Source of the DNA: Cryobacterium sp. Y57
Lineage (GTDB): Bacteria; Actinomycetota; Actinomycetes; Actinomycetales; Microbacteriaceae
Assembly (NCBI RefSeq): GCF_002929505.1
Contig: NZ_PJJL01000070.1
Span: 124,001-188,000, forward strand
DNA length: 64,000 bases
Direction of reading: 5' to 3'
Position numbers and translations under genes: made by a program. Positions 18,129-26,739 of this stretch are shown here, one piece after another; the stretch's first letter is position 1, and the number at the start of each line of letters is the position of its first letter. The notes below the pieces were generated by a model that worked only from the letters and a program-made list of their open reading frames with translations, was not told where the DNA came from and ran no database searches.

Positions 18129-19535
18129 ATGAGTGTCAATCAACGCGTGGGGACTGCCGGTTCTGGTCAGGCCGCTCGCCCCGCTGGCAGCGAAACCGAA
18201 AAATCCGGACTCAAGAAGATCGTCGCCGCCTCCATGGTCGGAACGGTCGTGGAGTGGTACGAGTTCTTCTTGTACGCCACCGCTGCGAGCCTGGTCTTCG
18301 GTACGGTCTTCTTTCCGAACGCCGGCAGCGAACTCGACGGCATCATCGCCGCCTTCCTCACCTATGCCGTGGGATTCATCGCCCGGCCGCTCGGTGGCAT
18401 CGTGTTCGGCCAGATCGGTGACAAACTCGGGCGCAAGCACACCTTGCAGGTGACGATCATCATGGTGGGTGCCGCCACCTTCCTCATGGGCTGTCTACCC
18501 GGCTTCGACACCATCGGCTACTGGGCACCCGCCCTGCTCGTGGCCCTTCGCTTTATTCAGGGCTTCGCTGTCGGTGGGGAATGGGGCGGCGCCGTTCTGC
18601 TCGTCGCCGAGCACAGCCCGAACCAGTCCCGTGGCTTTTGGTCGAGCTGGCCGCAGGCCGCCGTACCGATGGGCAACCTGCTCGCCACTGTGGTGTTGCT
18701 CACCATGACGGGGCTCCTGTCGCCCGAGCAGTTTCTCAGCTGGGGCTGGCGTGTGGCCTTCTGGCTCTCCGCGATCATCGTCGTCATCGGCTATTACATT
18801 CGCACCCACGTGAGTGAAGCTCCGATCTTTCTCGAGGCCCGCGCGCAGGTCGAAGCCGAGAAGGCCGTCAACTATGGCGTGCTCGAGGTCGTACGCAAGT
18901 ACCCTAAGGGAATCCTCGGAGCCATGGGCCTGCGGTTCGCCGAAAATATTCTGTACTACATCATCGTGAGCTTCACGATCGTCTACCTGAAGACCGTGCA
19001 CGACTACGACACCGGCCAGTTGCTGATCGCCCTGCTCATCGCGCACGTCGTACACTTCATCGTCATTCCCCAGGTCGGTCGTCTCTCTGACCGAGTGGGC
19101 CGCAAACCCGTCTACCTGGCCGGCGCCGTGCTCGGTGCTTCCTGGGCGTTCTTCGCCTTCCCCCTGTTCGACACCCTCAACCCGGTGCTGATCATTCTGG
19201 CCGTCACGGTCGGGCTCTGCTTCCACGCCCTCATGTATGCGGGCCAGCCCGCCATCATGAGCGAAATGTTCCCCACCCGGATGCGCTACTCCGGGGTGTC
19301 CCTCGGCTACCAGGTCACCTCGATTCTGGCCGGCTCGATGGCGCCGATCATTGCCTCCGCGCTTTTGCAGCAATACCAAAGCTGGGTTCCGGTCGCGATC
19401 TACATCATGATCGCCTGCGCCATCACGGTGGTCGCTGTGGTCACACTCAAGGAGACCACGGGAGCGTCCTTGCGTGAGGTCGACGCTGTCGACGCCCGGA
19501 AGCACGGGCTCGAGCCGGTCACCACCGGAAACTGA
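18129..19535 (+). CDS. MHS-family MFS transporter (metabolite:H+ symporter)
   Basis: 468 residues from ATG 18129 (AAGGAG upstream); a longer frame from 17979 is rejected because the added residues are not hydrophobic and lack a Shine-Dalgarno sequence. About twelve helices. MHS markers: VGTVVEWYEFFLYATAASLVFG in helix 1, ARPLGGIVFGQIGDKLGRKHTL between helices 2 and 3, GGEWGGAVLL in helix 5, and DRVGRKP later. These proteins import organic acids, betaines or ketone-type compounds with protons. The downstream 3-hydroxybutyrate dehydrogenase suggests uptake of 3-hydroxybutyrate or a related acid (inference). Confidence 0.9.
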   Translation: MSVNQRVGTAGSGQAARPAGSETEKSGLKKIVAASMVGTVVEWYEFFLYATAASLVFGTVFFPNAGSELDGIIAAFLTYAVGFIARPLGGIVFGQIGDKLGRKHTLQVTIIMVGAATFLMGCLPGFDTIGYWAPALLVALRFIQGFAVGGEWGGAVLLVAEHSPNQSRGFWSSWPQAAVPMGNLLATVVLLTMTGLLSPEQFLSWGWRVAFWLSAIIVVIGYYIRTHVSEAPIFLEARAQVEAEKAVNYGVLEVVRKYPKGILGAMGLRFAENILYYIIVSFTIVYLKTVHDYDTGQLLIALLIAHVVHFIVIPQVGRLSDRVGRKPVYLAGAVLGASWAFFAFPLFDTLNPVLIILAVTVGLCFHALMYAGQPAIMSEMFPTRMRYSGVSLGYQVTSILAGSMAPIIASALLQQYQSWVPVAIYIMIACAITVVAVVTLKETTGASLREVDAVDARKHGLEPVTTGN

Positions 19536-19620
19536 CCCGGCCCGAACCATTGGGTCAGGAAGCACGGGCTCGAGCCGGTCACCACCGGAAACTGACCCGG
19601 CCCGAACCATTGGGTCAGGA
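19501..19620 (+). repeat. Perfect 60-bp tandem duplication covering the permease stop codon
   Basis: Bases 19501-19560 and 19561-19620 are identical. The unit contains the last codons and TGA of the permease and an inverted repeat TGACCC/GGGTCA with a 13-base spacer. The second copy is therefore a dead copy of the gene's 3' end with a second copy of the hairpin. Confidence 0.97.
19533..19557 (+). terminator. Weak hairpin after the MHS permease, duplicated
   Basis: TGACCC at 19533-19538 can pair with GGGTCA at 19552-19557; the same hairpin recurs 60 bp downstream because of the tandem duplication. No T-tract follows, so a role in termination is uncertain. Confidence 0.3.
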
Positions 19621-19719
19621 AGTAACCGGGTCAGGGAGACCACGCACCGGTGGAGCCTCGCCACCCACCGACCTGCCCGTGCAGTGATCGTGCAGTGATC
19701 AAGCAACCAAAGGAATATC

Positions 19720-20541
19720 ATGACTGATCTCACCGATGCCGCCGCCGATCGTGTCACCGCCGCTCCCGTTCGCACCAGTGCGCAGCCCCTCGCCGGGCGT
19801 CGCGCTCTCGTCACGGGTGGTGCGAGCGGCATCGGCGCCGCCGTCGTTCGGGCGCTCGCTGCCCGCGGCGCGCACGTCGTCGTTGCCGACATCGACACCG
19901 CCGGTGCCACCGCCCTGGCCGAGGAGGTCGGTGGGTCGATCTGGATCGTCGACCTCATGGAGACCGCCGCCCTCACCGACGAGGCGCTCGCGTCTGCGCT
20001 CGCAGGGGTGGACATCCTGGTCAACAATGCCGGCATTCAACGCATCAACCCGATCCAGGACTTTAAGCCGGCCGATTTCCACAACATCCTGACCCTCATG
20101 CTGGAGGCGCCGTTCCTGCTGATTCGGGCCGTGCTGCCGCAGATGTATGCGGCGAACTTCGGGCGCATCATCAATGTGTCGTCGGTGCACGGCATTCGCG
20201 CCTCGCCGTATAAGAGCGCGTATGTATCAGCCAAACACGGGCTCGAAGGCCTGTCCAAGGTGACCGCGCTCGAGGGCGGCGCGCACGGAGTCACGAGCAA
20301 TTGCGTTGCTCCCGGCTATGTGCGCACGCCGCTGGTCGAGAAACAGATCACCGATCAGGCACTCGTGCACGGCATTCCGGAGTCGGCGGTGCTGAGCACG
20401 ATCATGCTCACCGAGAGCGCGATCAAGCGGCTGGTGGAACCGGCCGAGGTCGGCTCGCTCGTGGCCTGGCTCGCCTCCGACGACGCCGCCATGGTCACCG
20501 GGGCGAGCTACACGATGGACGGCGGCTGGTCGGCTCGCTAA
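19720..20541 (+). CDS. bdhA: 3-hydroxybutyrate dehydrogenase, short-chain dehydrogenase family
   Basis: 273 residues. NAD-binding TGGASGIG (about residue 32), NNAGIQ, and the catalytic Tyr168/Lys172 in YVSAK with the serine in NVSSVHG place it in classical SDRs. The segments NNAGIQRINPIQDF, HGIRASPYKSAYVSAKHGLEGL and SNCVAPGYVRTPLVEKQI are those of D-3-hydroxybutyrate dehydrogenases, which oxidise 3-hydroxybutyrate to acetoacetate. About 20 extra N-terminal residues precede the fold. AAAGGA precedes ATG 19720. Probably co-functional with the permease upstream. Confidence 0.87.
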   Translation: MTDLTDAAADRVTAAPVRTSAQPLAGRRALVTGGASGIGAAVVRALAARGAHVVVADIDTAGATALAEEVGGSIWIVDLMETAALTDEALASALAGVDILVNNAGIQRINPIQDFKPADFHNILTLMLEAPFLLIRAVLPQMYAANFGRIINVSSVHGIRASPYKSAYVSAKHGLEGLSKVTALEGGAHGVTSNCVAPGYVRTPLVEKQITDQALVHGIPESAVLSTIMLTESAIKRLVEPAEVGSLVAWLASDDAAMVTGASYTMDGGWSAR

Positions 20542-20636
20542 AGCGGGGTCGATCATTTTTTGCTGTTCAGAGGAGAAAAAAACAAGCCCTGTGGAGAATC
20601 CGCACGAAGAAGTGCAAAAGAGGCCATCATGCGGGC

Positions 20637-21869
20637 ATGACCGAAGCCGTTCGTATCATCACAGACCAGGTGCGCCAGCGGGTACGCCGCGAGGGCGTTG
20701 ACCTCGCGGCCAACAACGCGTTGGTGGAGCAGTACGTGCGCGACGAACTGCGCCGATACAGCGAGCGGGCGCTCGGCGGGCTCGCACCGATGATCGCCGA
20801 TGAGTACCAGGCCGCCCGCGAGGTCGTGGCCGCGCTCACCGGGTTCGGCGTGCTCCAGCCGTTTCTCGACGATCCGGAGATCGAAGAAATCTGGATCAAC
20901 GGCCCGGCCCGAGTGTTCGTAGCCCGAGATGGGGTACCCGAGCTGACCTCACTGCTGCTCGGCGAGCAAGACGTGCGTGACCTGGTCGAGCGGATGCTGC
21001 AGGCTTCCGGTCGCCGCGTCGACCTCTCGTCGCCGTTCGTCGACGCTTCGCTACCCGACGGTTCCCGGCTGCACGTGGTGATTCCAGACATTACGCGCAA
21101 GCATTGGGCGGTGAACATTCGCAAATTCACCCGGCGCATCCGCGATCTCAACCAGCTGGTCGGCCTCGGCGCGCTCACTCAGCAGGCATCCGATTTTCTT
21201 CGGATCTGCGTGCTGGGTGGGCAGAATATTCTGGTGTCCGGCGCCACCCAGACCGGCAAAACAACCATGCTGAACGCTCTGCTCTCATCTACGCGTCCGG
21301 GCGAACGCATCGTGACCGTGGAGGAGACCTTTGAACTCGACCTGTCGGCCCGTGATGTCGTCGCGATGCAGTGCCGGCAACCGAGTCTGGAGGGAACCGG
21401 GGAGATCACCCTGCGCCGGCTGATCAAGGAGTCGCTGCGCATGCGGCCCGACCGGCTCGTGGTGGGCGAGGTGCGCGAGGCGGAAAGTCTCGACTTGCTC
21501 ATCGCCCTGAACAGCGGGTTGCCCGGAATGTGCTCGATTCACGCCAACAGTGCCAGGGACGCGCTCGCGAAACTTTCAACCCTGCCGCTGCTGGCCGGCC
21601 GTAACATCGACTCCTCGTTCGTGCTGCCCACCGTGGCGGGCTGTATCGACATCGTGGTGCACTGTGAGATCGATCGCCACGGCCGCAGGCGGGTCACCGA
21701 AATCATCGCTCCGAGCGGCCAGTTAGCCGGCGTGACCATCGAGGCGAGCCCTCTCTTCCTCTCTTTGCATGGCCACCTCGAGCCGACCGGTTCGCATCCC
21801 ACCAAGCTCGCCAAGTTTCGCGCAGCGGGAGTCGATCCGGCGCAGGTATTGCGGCAGGGGGCCGCATGA
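20637..21869 (+). CDS. tadA: CpaF/TadA secretion ATPase of the Flp pilus
   Basis: 410 residues from ATG 20637. The GSPE-type ATPase core shows Walker A SGATQTGKTT (about residue 202), Asp box EETFELDL, Walker B-type LVVGEVRE and the His box SIHANSARDAL. An N-terminal helical domain of about 90 residues is normal for TadA. It forms a cytoplasmic hexamer driving pilin assembly. First gene of the Tad operon; it overlaps tadB by 4 bp. The septum-site/TadZ-type gene that often precedes it in actinobacteria is absent here. Confidence 0.94.
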   Translation: MTEAVRIITDQVRQRVRREGVDLAANNALVEQYVRDELRRYSERALGGLAPMIADEYQAAREVVAALTGFGVLQPFLDDPEIEEIWINGPARVFVARDGVPELTSLLLGEQDVRDLVERMLQASGRRVDLSSPFVDASLPDGSRLHVVIPDITRKHWAVNIRKFTRRIRDLNQLVGLGALTQQASDFLRICVLGGQNILVSGATQTGKTTMLNALLSSTRPGERIVTVEETFELDLSARDVVAMQCRQPSLEGTGEITLRRLIKESLRMRPDRLVVGEVREAESLDLLIALNSGLPGMCSIHANSARDALAKLSTLPLLAGRNIDSSFVLPTVAGCIDIVVHCEIDRHGRRRVTEIIAPSGQLAGVTIEASPLFLSLHGHLEPTGSHPTKLAKFRAAGVDPAQVLRQGAA

Positions 21870-22723
21870 CTCTCGTACTCGGGTGCCTGCTCGGGAGCGG
21901 TCTCGTCATGATTTTCGCGCCGTTACTGTGGCCGGCCGGGTCCACGCCCCAGCGGGCCCGAGTGGGCGAGCGGATGCGGGCGCGCCTGGTTCAAAGCGGG
22001 CTGCGGTCCGTTCCGGTGCCGGCATTCCTGACGTTGTCGGTGATCGTGGGTGTGGCATCCGCTGCCCTGATGCACGGAATCTTCGCGGTGCTCGCGCTCA
22101 GTGCTGTTGCCGGTCTGGCCGGGCTGTTACTGCCCTGGTCGATCGTGTCGTGGCGGGCGGCGGCCAGGCGCCGGGCCAATCGCACAGTGTGGCCCGATGT
22201 CGTCGATCATCTGGTGTCGGCACTCCGCTCCGGGCTGGCGTTGCCAGACAGCGTGAGCAGCCTCGCCCACGCCGGTCCGGTCGCGACAAGCATCGCTTTC
22301 GCCCAATTCGAGCGCGAATATCGCGCCACCGGCAATTTCAACTACTGCGTTGACGAGCTTAAACGTTCCCTCGCCGACCCGGTTGCCGACCGCATTCTCG
22401 AGACGCTGCGGATGGCTCGCGAAGTCGGCGGCAGCGACCTCACTGTCGTACTGCGCAGCCTTTCCGCTTGGCTGCGCCAGGATGCCGCGGTGCGGCTCGA
22501 GGTGGAAGCCCGCCAGTCGTGGGTTGTGAACGCCGCCCGACTGGGCGTGGCGGCACCGTGGATCATTCTTATTCTGCTCGCCTCCCGCCCCGAAGCGGCC
22601 ATTGCCTACAACTCGCCGGCCGGAATCGTCGTGATCGCGAGCGGCCTCGCCCTCTCGGTCATCGCGTATCGAGTGATGATCGCTCTCGGTCGACTTCCGG
22701 AGGAGCGCCGATGGTTCTCGTAG
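21866..22723 (+). CDS. tadB: TadB, type II secretion F-domain membrane protein
   Basis: 285 residues, ATG overlapping tadA (ATGA). Hydrophobic helices at the N-terminus and two at the C-terminus flank a cytoplasmic T2SSF domain (VWPDVVDHLVSALRSGLALPDSV to LRMAREVGGSDL). Inner-membrane platform of the Flp pilus, partner of TadC and of the TadA ATPase. Confidence 0.92.
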   Translation: MTLVLGCLLGSGLVMIFAPLLWPAGSTPQRARVGERMRARLVQSGLRSVPVPAFLTLSVIVGVASAALMHGIFAVLALSAVAGLAGLLLPWSIVSWRAAARRRANRTVWPDVVDHLVSALRSGLALPDSVSSLAHAGPVATSIAFAQFEREYRATGNFNYCVDELKRSLADPVADRILETLRMAREVGGSDLTVVLRSLSAWLRQDAAVRLEVEARQSWVVNAARLGVAAPWIILILLASRPEAAIAYNSPAGIVVIASGLALSVIAYRVMIALGRLPEERRWFS

Positions 22724-22730
22724 TCGACGG

Positions 22731-23669
22731 GTGCCGGTGAGCGCCGCATTTGGCTGGGCCGTGTTGTGCGGAACGGGCCTCGGTGTGGGGTTGTGGTCGC
22801 TCGTGAGCTTGACGCCGCGGCTGACCAGGCCCCGCCTGATCGACCGCGTGGTGCCCTACATTCTGGATATTTCTCCGGAAGCGCGCCGCATCGTCGCCCG
22901 GCGAACGGTGAACCCGATTCCCGTGCTGGGAAGCCTGTTCGCACCGCTGTTCGGCGTGCTGTCACGGGGGTTGTCGAGTCTTCTCGGCGGCAGCGAGACC
23001 GTTGCACGCCGACTGCACCAATCCGGGTCGGTAAAGACGGTCGAGGAGTTTCGTTCCGTGCAACTCGTCTGGGCCTTGCTGGCGTTCGCCGTCGGAACCG
23101 TGATCACCATCGTTGTGCTGTCCGAGCTGCTATTGGCCGCTCGTCTTTCGCTACCGTTCCTGGCAGCACTCGGCGGAGTCGTGTTGCGGGACTGGCTGCT
23201 CCACCGGGCCGCCACCGCACGACTGGCTCGGATGCGCAGCGAACTGCCGACCATTCTTGAATTTCTCACCCTGTCGCTATCGGCTGGAGAAGGCATTCTG
23301 GATTCGATCCGACGGGTGTCGCTCACGAGCACTGGGGAACTGTCTCGCGAATTCGCGGGCGTGGTTGCTGACGTTCATACCGGGATCCCCATTGGTTCCG
23401 CATTACAGTCGCTGTCGCGCAGCATCCAGTTGCCGGAGGTGACCCGGTTTGTCGACCAGGTGACCGGCGCGCTGGACCGTGGGTCGCCGCTGGCCGAGGT
23501 GTTGCGGGCGCAGGCGCAGGATTCCCGCGACCAGACCAAGCGCACGCTGCTCGAGCTGGCAGGCAAGAAAGAAGTTGCGATGCTCCTGCCGCTGGTTTTT
23601 CTGATTCTTCCGATGACTGTTCTGTTTGCCGTTTTTCCCGGACTCGTCGTGCTGCAGGCCGGGTTCTGA
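22731..23669 (+). CDS. tadC: TadC, type II secretion F-domain membrane protein
   Basis: 312 residues from GTG 22731 (GTG 22737 is an alternative). Domain order mirrors TadB: N-terminal helices, T2SSF domain (LPTILEFLTLSLSAGEGILDSIRR, FVDQVTGALDRGSPLAEVL), C-terminal LPLVFLILPMTVLFAVFPG helix. Second platform protein of the Flp pilus. Eight bases downstream of tadB. Confidence 0.92.
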   Translation: MPVSAAFGWAVLCGTGLGVGLWSLVSLTPRLTRPRLIDRVVPYILDISPEARRIVARRTVNPIPVLGSLFAPLFGVLSRGLSSLLGGSETVARRLHQSGSVKTVEEFRSVQLVWALLAFAVGTVITIVVLSELLLAARLSLPFLAALGGVVLRDWLLHRAATARLARMRSELPTILEFLTLSLSAGEGILDSIRRVSLTSTGELSREFAGVVADVHTGIPIGSALQSLSRSIQLPEVTRFVDQVTGALDRGSPLAEVLRAQAQDSRDQTKRTLLELAGKKEVAMLLPLVFLILPMTVLFAVFPGLVVLQAGF

Positions 23670-23692
23670 CGCTCCACTGCACCATCCATCCC

Positions 23693-23887
23693 ATGAGAAA
23701 AGAGAACGCCATGACCCGAATCATGCTCCGCTTCAACAGCCTGTTCCGCGATGAAACAGGAGACGTGCCCGGTTGGGTGCTGATCACCCTGATGACGGCC
23801 GGCCTCGTTTTGATCATCTGGGGGCTGGCCGGGCCGGCCCTTAGCGGTGTATTCCAGCAGGCCATGGATCGCGTGAGCAGTTTCTGA
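23693..23887 (+). CDS. Flp-type pilin, short (DUF4244-like)
   Basis: 64 residues (an ATG at 23711 would give 58). A basic leader, then DETGDVPGWVLITLMTAGLVLIIW: a Glu close before a long hydrophobic helix, as in Flp pilins, with a short polar tail. Candidate major pilin, processed at a G/D-E-T-G type leader end. Its position between tadC and the TadE-like genes fits. The mature pilin would be very small. Confidence 0.85.
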   Translation: MRKENAMTRIMLRFNSLFRDETGDVPGWVLITLMTAGLVLIIWGLAGPALSGVFQQAMDRVSSF

Positions 23888-23896
23888 CCGGTCGAC

Positions 23897-24328
23897 ATGC
23901 TCAAATTCGCTAAGCGGATGCGACGCCTCGCCTCGCCTCGCTGCACCACGTTGCGCGATGAGGCGGGTTCCGCCGTGGCCGAATTCGTCATGGTGGTGTC
24001 ATTACTGACTTTTCTGACGCTCATGGTCATGCAGCTGGCCCTCGCGCTGCACATTCGCAACACGGTGCTCGACGCCGCGGCTGAGGGCGCCCGCTACGCC
24101 GCGCTCGCCGACAGCAGTCTGCCTGCGGGCGCCCAACGCACCCGCGATCTGATCACGACAGCTATTGGAGCGACCTATGCCACCGATGTCGTGGTGCAGT
24201 ACAAAGTGAGTGCCGGATATCCCACTGTTGAAGTTCGGGTGGTCGCACCGCTGCCCCTCATGGGACTGCTCGGTGTCCCGCATGGATTGGACGTGGTTGC
24301 TCATGCTGCGGTCGAATCGTTGCGGTAG
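23897..24328 (+). CDS. tadE: TadE-like pseudopilin
   Basis: 143 residues. A basic N-terminal stretch is followed by DEAGSAVAEFVMVVSLLTFLTLMVMQLAL, the TadE motif with Glu at +5 of the hydrophobic segment, and then RNTVLDAAAEGARYAA, diagnostic for the family. The rest is an extracytoplasmic domain. Minor pilin or assembly factor of the Flp pilus. Confidence 0.9.
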   Translation: MLKFAKRMRRLASPRCTTLRDEAGSAVAEFVMVVSLLTFLTLMVMQLALALHIRNTVLDAAAEGARYAALADSSLPAGAQRTRDLITTAIGATYATDVVVQYKVSAGYPTVEVRVVAPLPLMGLLGVPHGLDVVAHAAVESLR

Positions 24329-24761
24329 AAGGTCGGAGGCGGGTTCGGCTTCGCTCGAATTCATCACGGCGGGCATGATCCTGCTGGTGCCCCTGGTCTA
24401 TCTGGTGCTCGCGCTGTCCGCCTTGCAGGGAAGTGCGCTCGCCGTCGAGGGAGCAGCCCGGCAGGCGGCCCGAGTCTACGTGCAGGCCCCCGACGAGGCC
24501 ACCGCGACGGAACGGGCCCGTCGCGCCGTTGCCTTCGCGCTCGAGGATCACGGGCTCGACCCGGGCGACGCCGAAGTGCAGATCGAGTGCGCTGGCGGAA
24601 CAAGCCGCTGTTTGACCAGCCAGGGGCTCGTGACAGTCACCGTGCGAATCGGCATTGCGCTGCCGTTGGTGCCCGACATGCTCGCACTGAACCAGAGCGC
24701 GAGTGTGCCGATGACCGCGGCGTCGACCCAGATGGTGTCCCGATTTGGCGGTCTCGGATGA
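24303..24761 (+). CDS. TadE/TadF-like pilus protein
   Basis: 153 residues from ATG 24303, overlapping the tadE stop by 26 bp; a longer frame from 24210 lies inside tadE and is not favoured. SEAGSASLEFITAGMILLVPLVYLVLAL is another pilin-like helix with Glu, followed by VEGAARQAARVYV. Two cysteines in QIECAGGTSRC probably form an extracytoplasmic disulfide. Confidence 0.85.
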   Translation: MLRSNRCGRRSEAGSASLEFITAGMILLVPLVYLVLALSALQGSALAVEGAARQAARVYVQAPDEATATERARRAVAFALEDHGLDPGDAEVQIECAGGTSRCLTSQGLVTVTVRIGIALPLVPDMLALNQSASVPMTAASTQMVSRFGGLG

Positions 24762-25204
24762 CCAGGCATCGGTTGCCCACCTCGAACGAAGATGGTTCGA
24801 CCCTGTTGCTCACTATTTTCTATGGCTTTCTGGCCCTGAGCCTCGTGCTCGTAGCCCTGTCGGCGACGTCGCTTTACCTCGAACACAAGCGGCTGCTCAG
24901 CCTCGCTGACGGTGCAGCGCTTGCCGGGTCTGAGGCGTTCACCCTCGACACGGTGCAGGTGGGTGTGGGCGGGCCGCGGCCGCAGCTGAGATCAAACGAC
25001 GTGTCGGCTGCGGTCGGTGAGTATCTGCGCCTCGTTCCGCACGACTCATTCGAGGCGCTCGCCGTGATGAGCGCAGCATCCGCTGATGGGCAGAGCGCGT
25101 CGGTGACGCTGCGCTCCTGGTGGCGTCCACCCGTGCTGACCCTCGTCGTGCCAGACGGGGTGCCACTCACGGTGACGGTGGTGTCCCGGGCGGTGTTTCA
25201 TTAA
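24758..25204 (+). CDS. TadG-like/Rv3660-type pilus-associated membrane protein
   Basis: 149 residues from ATG 24758 (ATGA overlap). NEDGSTLLLTIFYGFLALSLVLVALSAT is a TadE/G-type helix, followed by LEHKRLLSLADGAALAGSEAF, the conserved segment of the actinobacterial TadG-like proteins. Last gene of the Tad operon. No prepilin peptidase gene is present in the cluster. Confidence 0.82.
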   Translation: MTRHRLPTSNEDGSTLLLTIFYGFLALSLVLVALSATSLYLEHKRLLSLADGAALAGSEAFTLDTVQVGVGGPRPQLRSNDVSAAVGEYLRLVPHDSFEALAVMSAASADGQSASVTLRSWWRPPVLTLVVPDGVPLTVTVVSRAVFH

Positions 25205-25277
25205 CGGGGGCGCACAAAATCGCACTGGTAATTTCAGGATAGGAGCGTACGCTACCCAGACACGTTGTCGACGTGGC

Positions 25278-25308
25278 AGCCCCCTCCCTTGTCGGGGGCT
25301 TCAGGTTT
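25278..25308 (+). terminator. Terminator of the Tad operon
   Basis: AGCCCCC (25278-25284) pairs with GGGGGCT (25294-25300) around a 9-base loop, followed by TCAGGTTTT. It lies 73 bp after the last Tad gene. Confidence 0.6.
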
Positions 25309-25391
25309 TGTACCGCAGTCGACACCGTGCCAGCCCCGGTCCCCGGTTGGTAGTGCCGGCGATCTTGAGTCGTCGTTCAACCGGGCTGGTC

Positions 25392-25421
25392 GCCGCCGGT
25401 TGACGTGGCCCAACCGGCGGC
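25392..25421 (+). repeat. Perfect 11-bp inverted repeat in the leader of the Cys-rich protein
   Basis: GCCGCCGGTTG at 25392-25402 and CAACCGGCGGC at 25411-25421 with an 8-base loop, ending 29 bases before the ATG. It could be a leader hairpin or an operator. Confidence 0.7.
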
Positions 25422-25450
25422 TATGCAACACCGAGATCGGCTGTGAAATC

Positions 25451-25720
25451 ATGGATGCATTATTGGACGAACACGTCGTGGACGAGCTCGACTTCGATGC
25501 ACTCCTCCCCTGCGAGGGCGTGCACCACGATCGCGGACTCAGTGGTCACGACCCGGCCGAATCGGGGGGGTACCTGGTGATTTCACCGTGCTGTGGCCCC
25601 AAGGTGATTCAGTGTGCGTCGCGGGTGGACGCCATGCGCGTCTCCGGCGTGCTCTACTGCGGGTCTTGCCGGCACGAGCACCTCACCAGCGAATACCAGT
25701 TCATTCCGTTGCAGGTATAG
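25451..25720 (+). CDS. Small cysteine-rich protein, unknown function
   Basis: 89 residues from ATG 25451 (an in-frame TTG at 25265 would include the leader hairpin and is rejected). The first 30 residues are acidic (LLDEHVVDELDFDALLP). Cysteines occur in ISPCCGPKVIQC and VLYCGSC, spaced like a zinc ribbon (CC...C...CxxC). No family was recognised. It stands alone between the Tad operon and the EamA exporter. Confidence 0.6.
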   Translation: MDALLDEHVVDELDFDALLPCEGVHHDRGLSGHDPAESGGYLVISPCCGPKVIQCASRVDAMRVSGVLYCGSCRHEHLTSEYQFIPLQV

Positions 25721-25804
25721 CCGGCGGTTCGCGCCGCTATTTTCAGAGCGGATGCCGCGAGCGGTACTGTCGGTAGGTGCCCTGAAGGCGCCGACAGGAG
25801 CAGC

Positions 25805-26689
25805 GTGCGTACCAGGCGGGACAAACTGAGCGGTGCGGGAGCTCAGCTCGCCACCGAGGTCAGCATCAACTTCGGCTCAGCACTGGCCGGACTCCTCATT
25901 CCCGTCGTCGGCTCGCCCATCGTGGTCGCCGCCCGCCAGATCGTCATGGTCGTCGTCGTACTGCCGCTCGCCCGGCCCCAGTTGAAAAACCTGACCTGGA
26001 CCCGAATCTGGCCGGCACTGGCCCTCGGCGTCGTGCTCGCCGTCATGAACCTCACCTTCTACCAGGCCGTGAGTATCCTCGGACTCGGCATCGCAGCGAC
26101 GATTGAATTTTTGGGCCCCTTTGCCCTGGCTTTGATCACGAGCCGGCGCATCCTGGACTTTGTGTGCGCTGCGGCGGCTGCCGGGGGAGTCTTTTTGCTG
26201 ACCTGGTCGGACGGCACTCTCGACCTGCTCGGAATTGCGCTGGCGCTCACCGCAGCGGCCTCATGGTTCTTCTACATCGTGCTCACCCGCCATGTAGCAA
26301 CCGAATTCGCGGGACTGGAAGGCATCTCAGTTGCGAGCATGGTCAGCCTGGTGATCGTGGTACCGATTGCACTGTTCACCCTCGATTTGTCGGCCTTCAC
26401 CTGGGGCGTCGTCGGACTGCTCCTGCTCGTGGGCGTGGTCTCCTCGGCCTTTCCGTATACGCTCGACACCTATATTTTGCGGCGGATCAGCCCGCGCCTG
26501 TACGCGATCATCACAAGCTTCGGCCCGGTGATCGCTGCAGGTTTTGGCGCGCTCGTGCTGGGCGAGACCTTCACGCTGCTGCAGCAGATCGCCATCGTCG
26601 TCGTCTGCGTGGCGGCCGGCGCGGCAATTGCGACCCAGCGCGACCGGCCAATGTCCGACCTGGAGCTGACCACGACCGCCATTCCCTAG
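25805..26689 (+). CDS. EamA/RhtA-type drug/metabolite exporter
   Basis: 294 residues from GTG 25805 with AGGAG at 25797. About ten helices in two EamA repeats: the first has ATIEFLGPFALALITSRR, the second YAIITSFGPVIAAGFGALVLGE. RhtA-like members export threonine/homoserine; the substrate here is not certain. Confidence 0.87.
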   Translation: MRTRRDKLSGAGAQLATEVSINFGSALAGLLIPVVGSPIVVAARQIVMVVVVLPLARPQLKNLTWTRIWPALALGVVLAVMNLTFYQAVSILGLGIAATIEFLGPFALALITSRRILDFVCAAAAAGGVFLLTWSDGTLDLLGIALALTAAASWFFYIVLTRHVATEFAGLEGISVASMVSLVIVVPIALFTLDLSAFTWGVVGLLLLVGVVSSAFPYTLDTYILRRISPRLYAIITSFGPVIAAGFGALVLGETFTLLQQIAIVVVCVAAGAAIATQRDRPMSDLELTTTAIP

Positions 26690-26739
26690 GGCTGATAAAT
26701 CTGCGGGGCCAGACCGTGGCATCCACTCATCGAACGGCG

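Noticed and set aside
18495-20036. Long minus-strand frame (513 codons) opposite the permease and dehydrogenase genes
   Set aside because: It is antisense to two well-supported genes and its translation is low-complexity Asp/Gly/Arg/His-rich, the usual shadow of GC-rich coding sequence.
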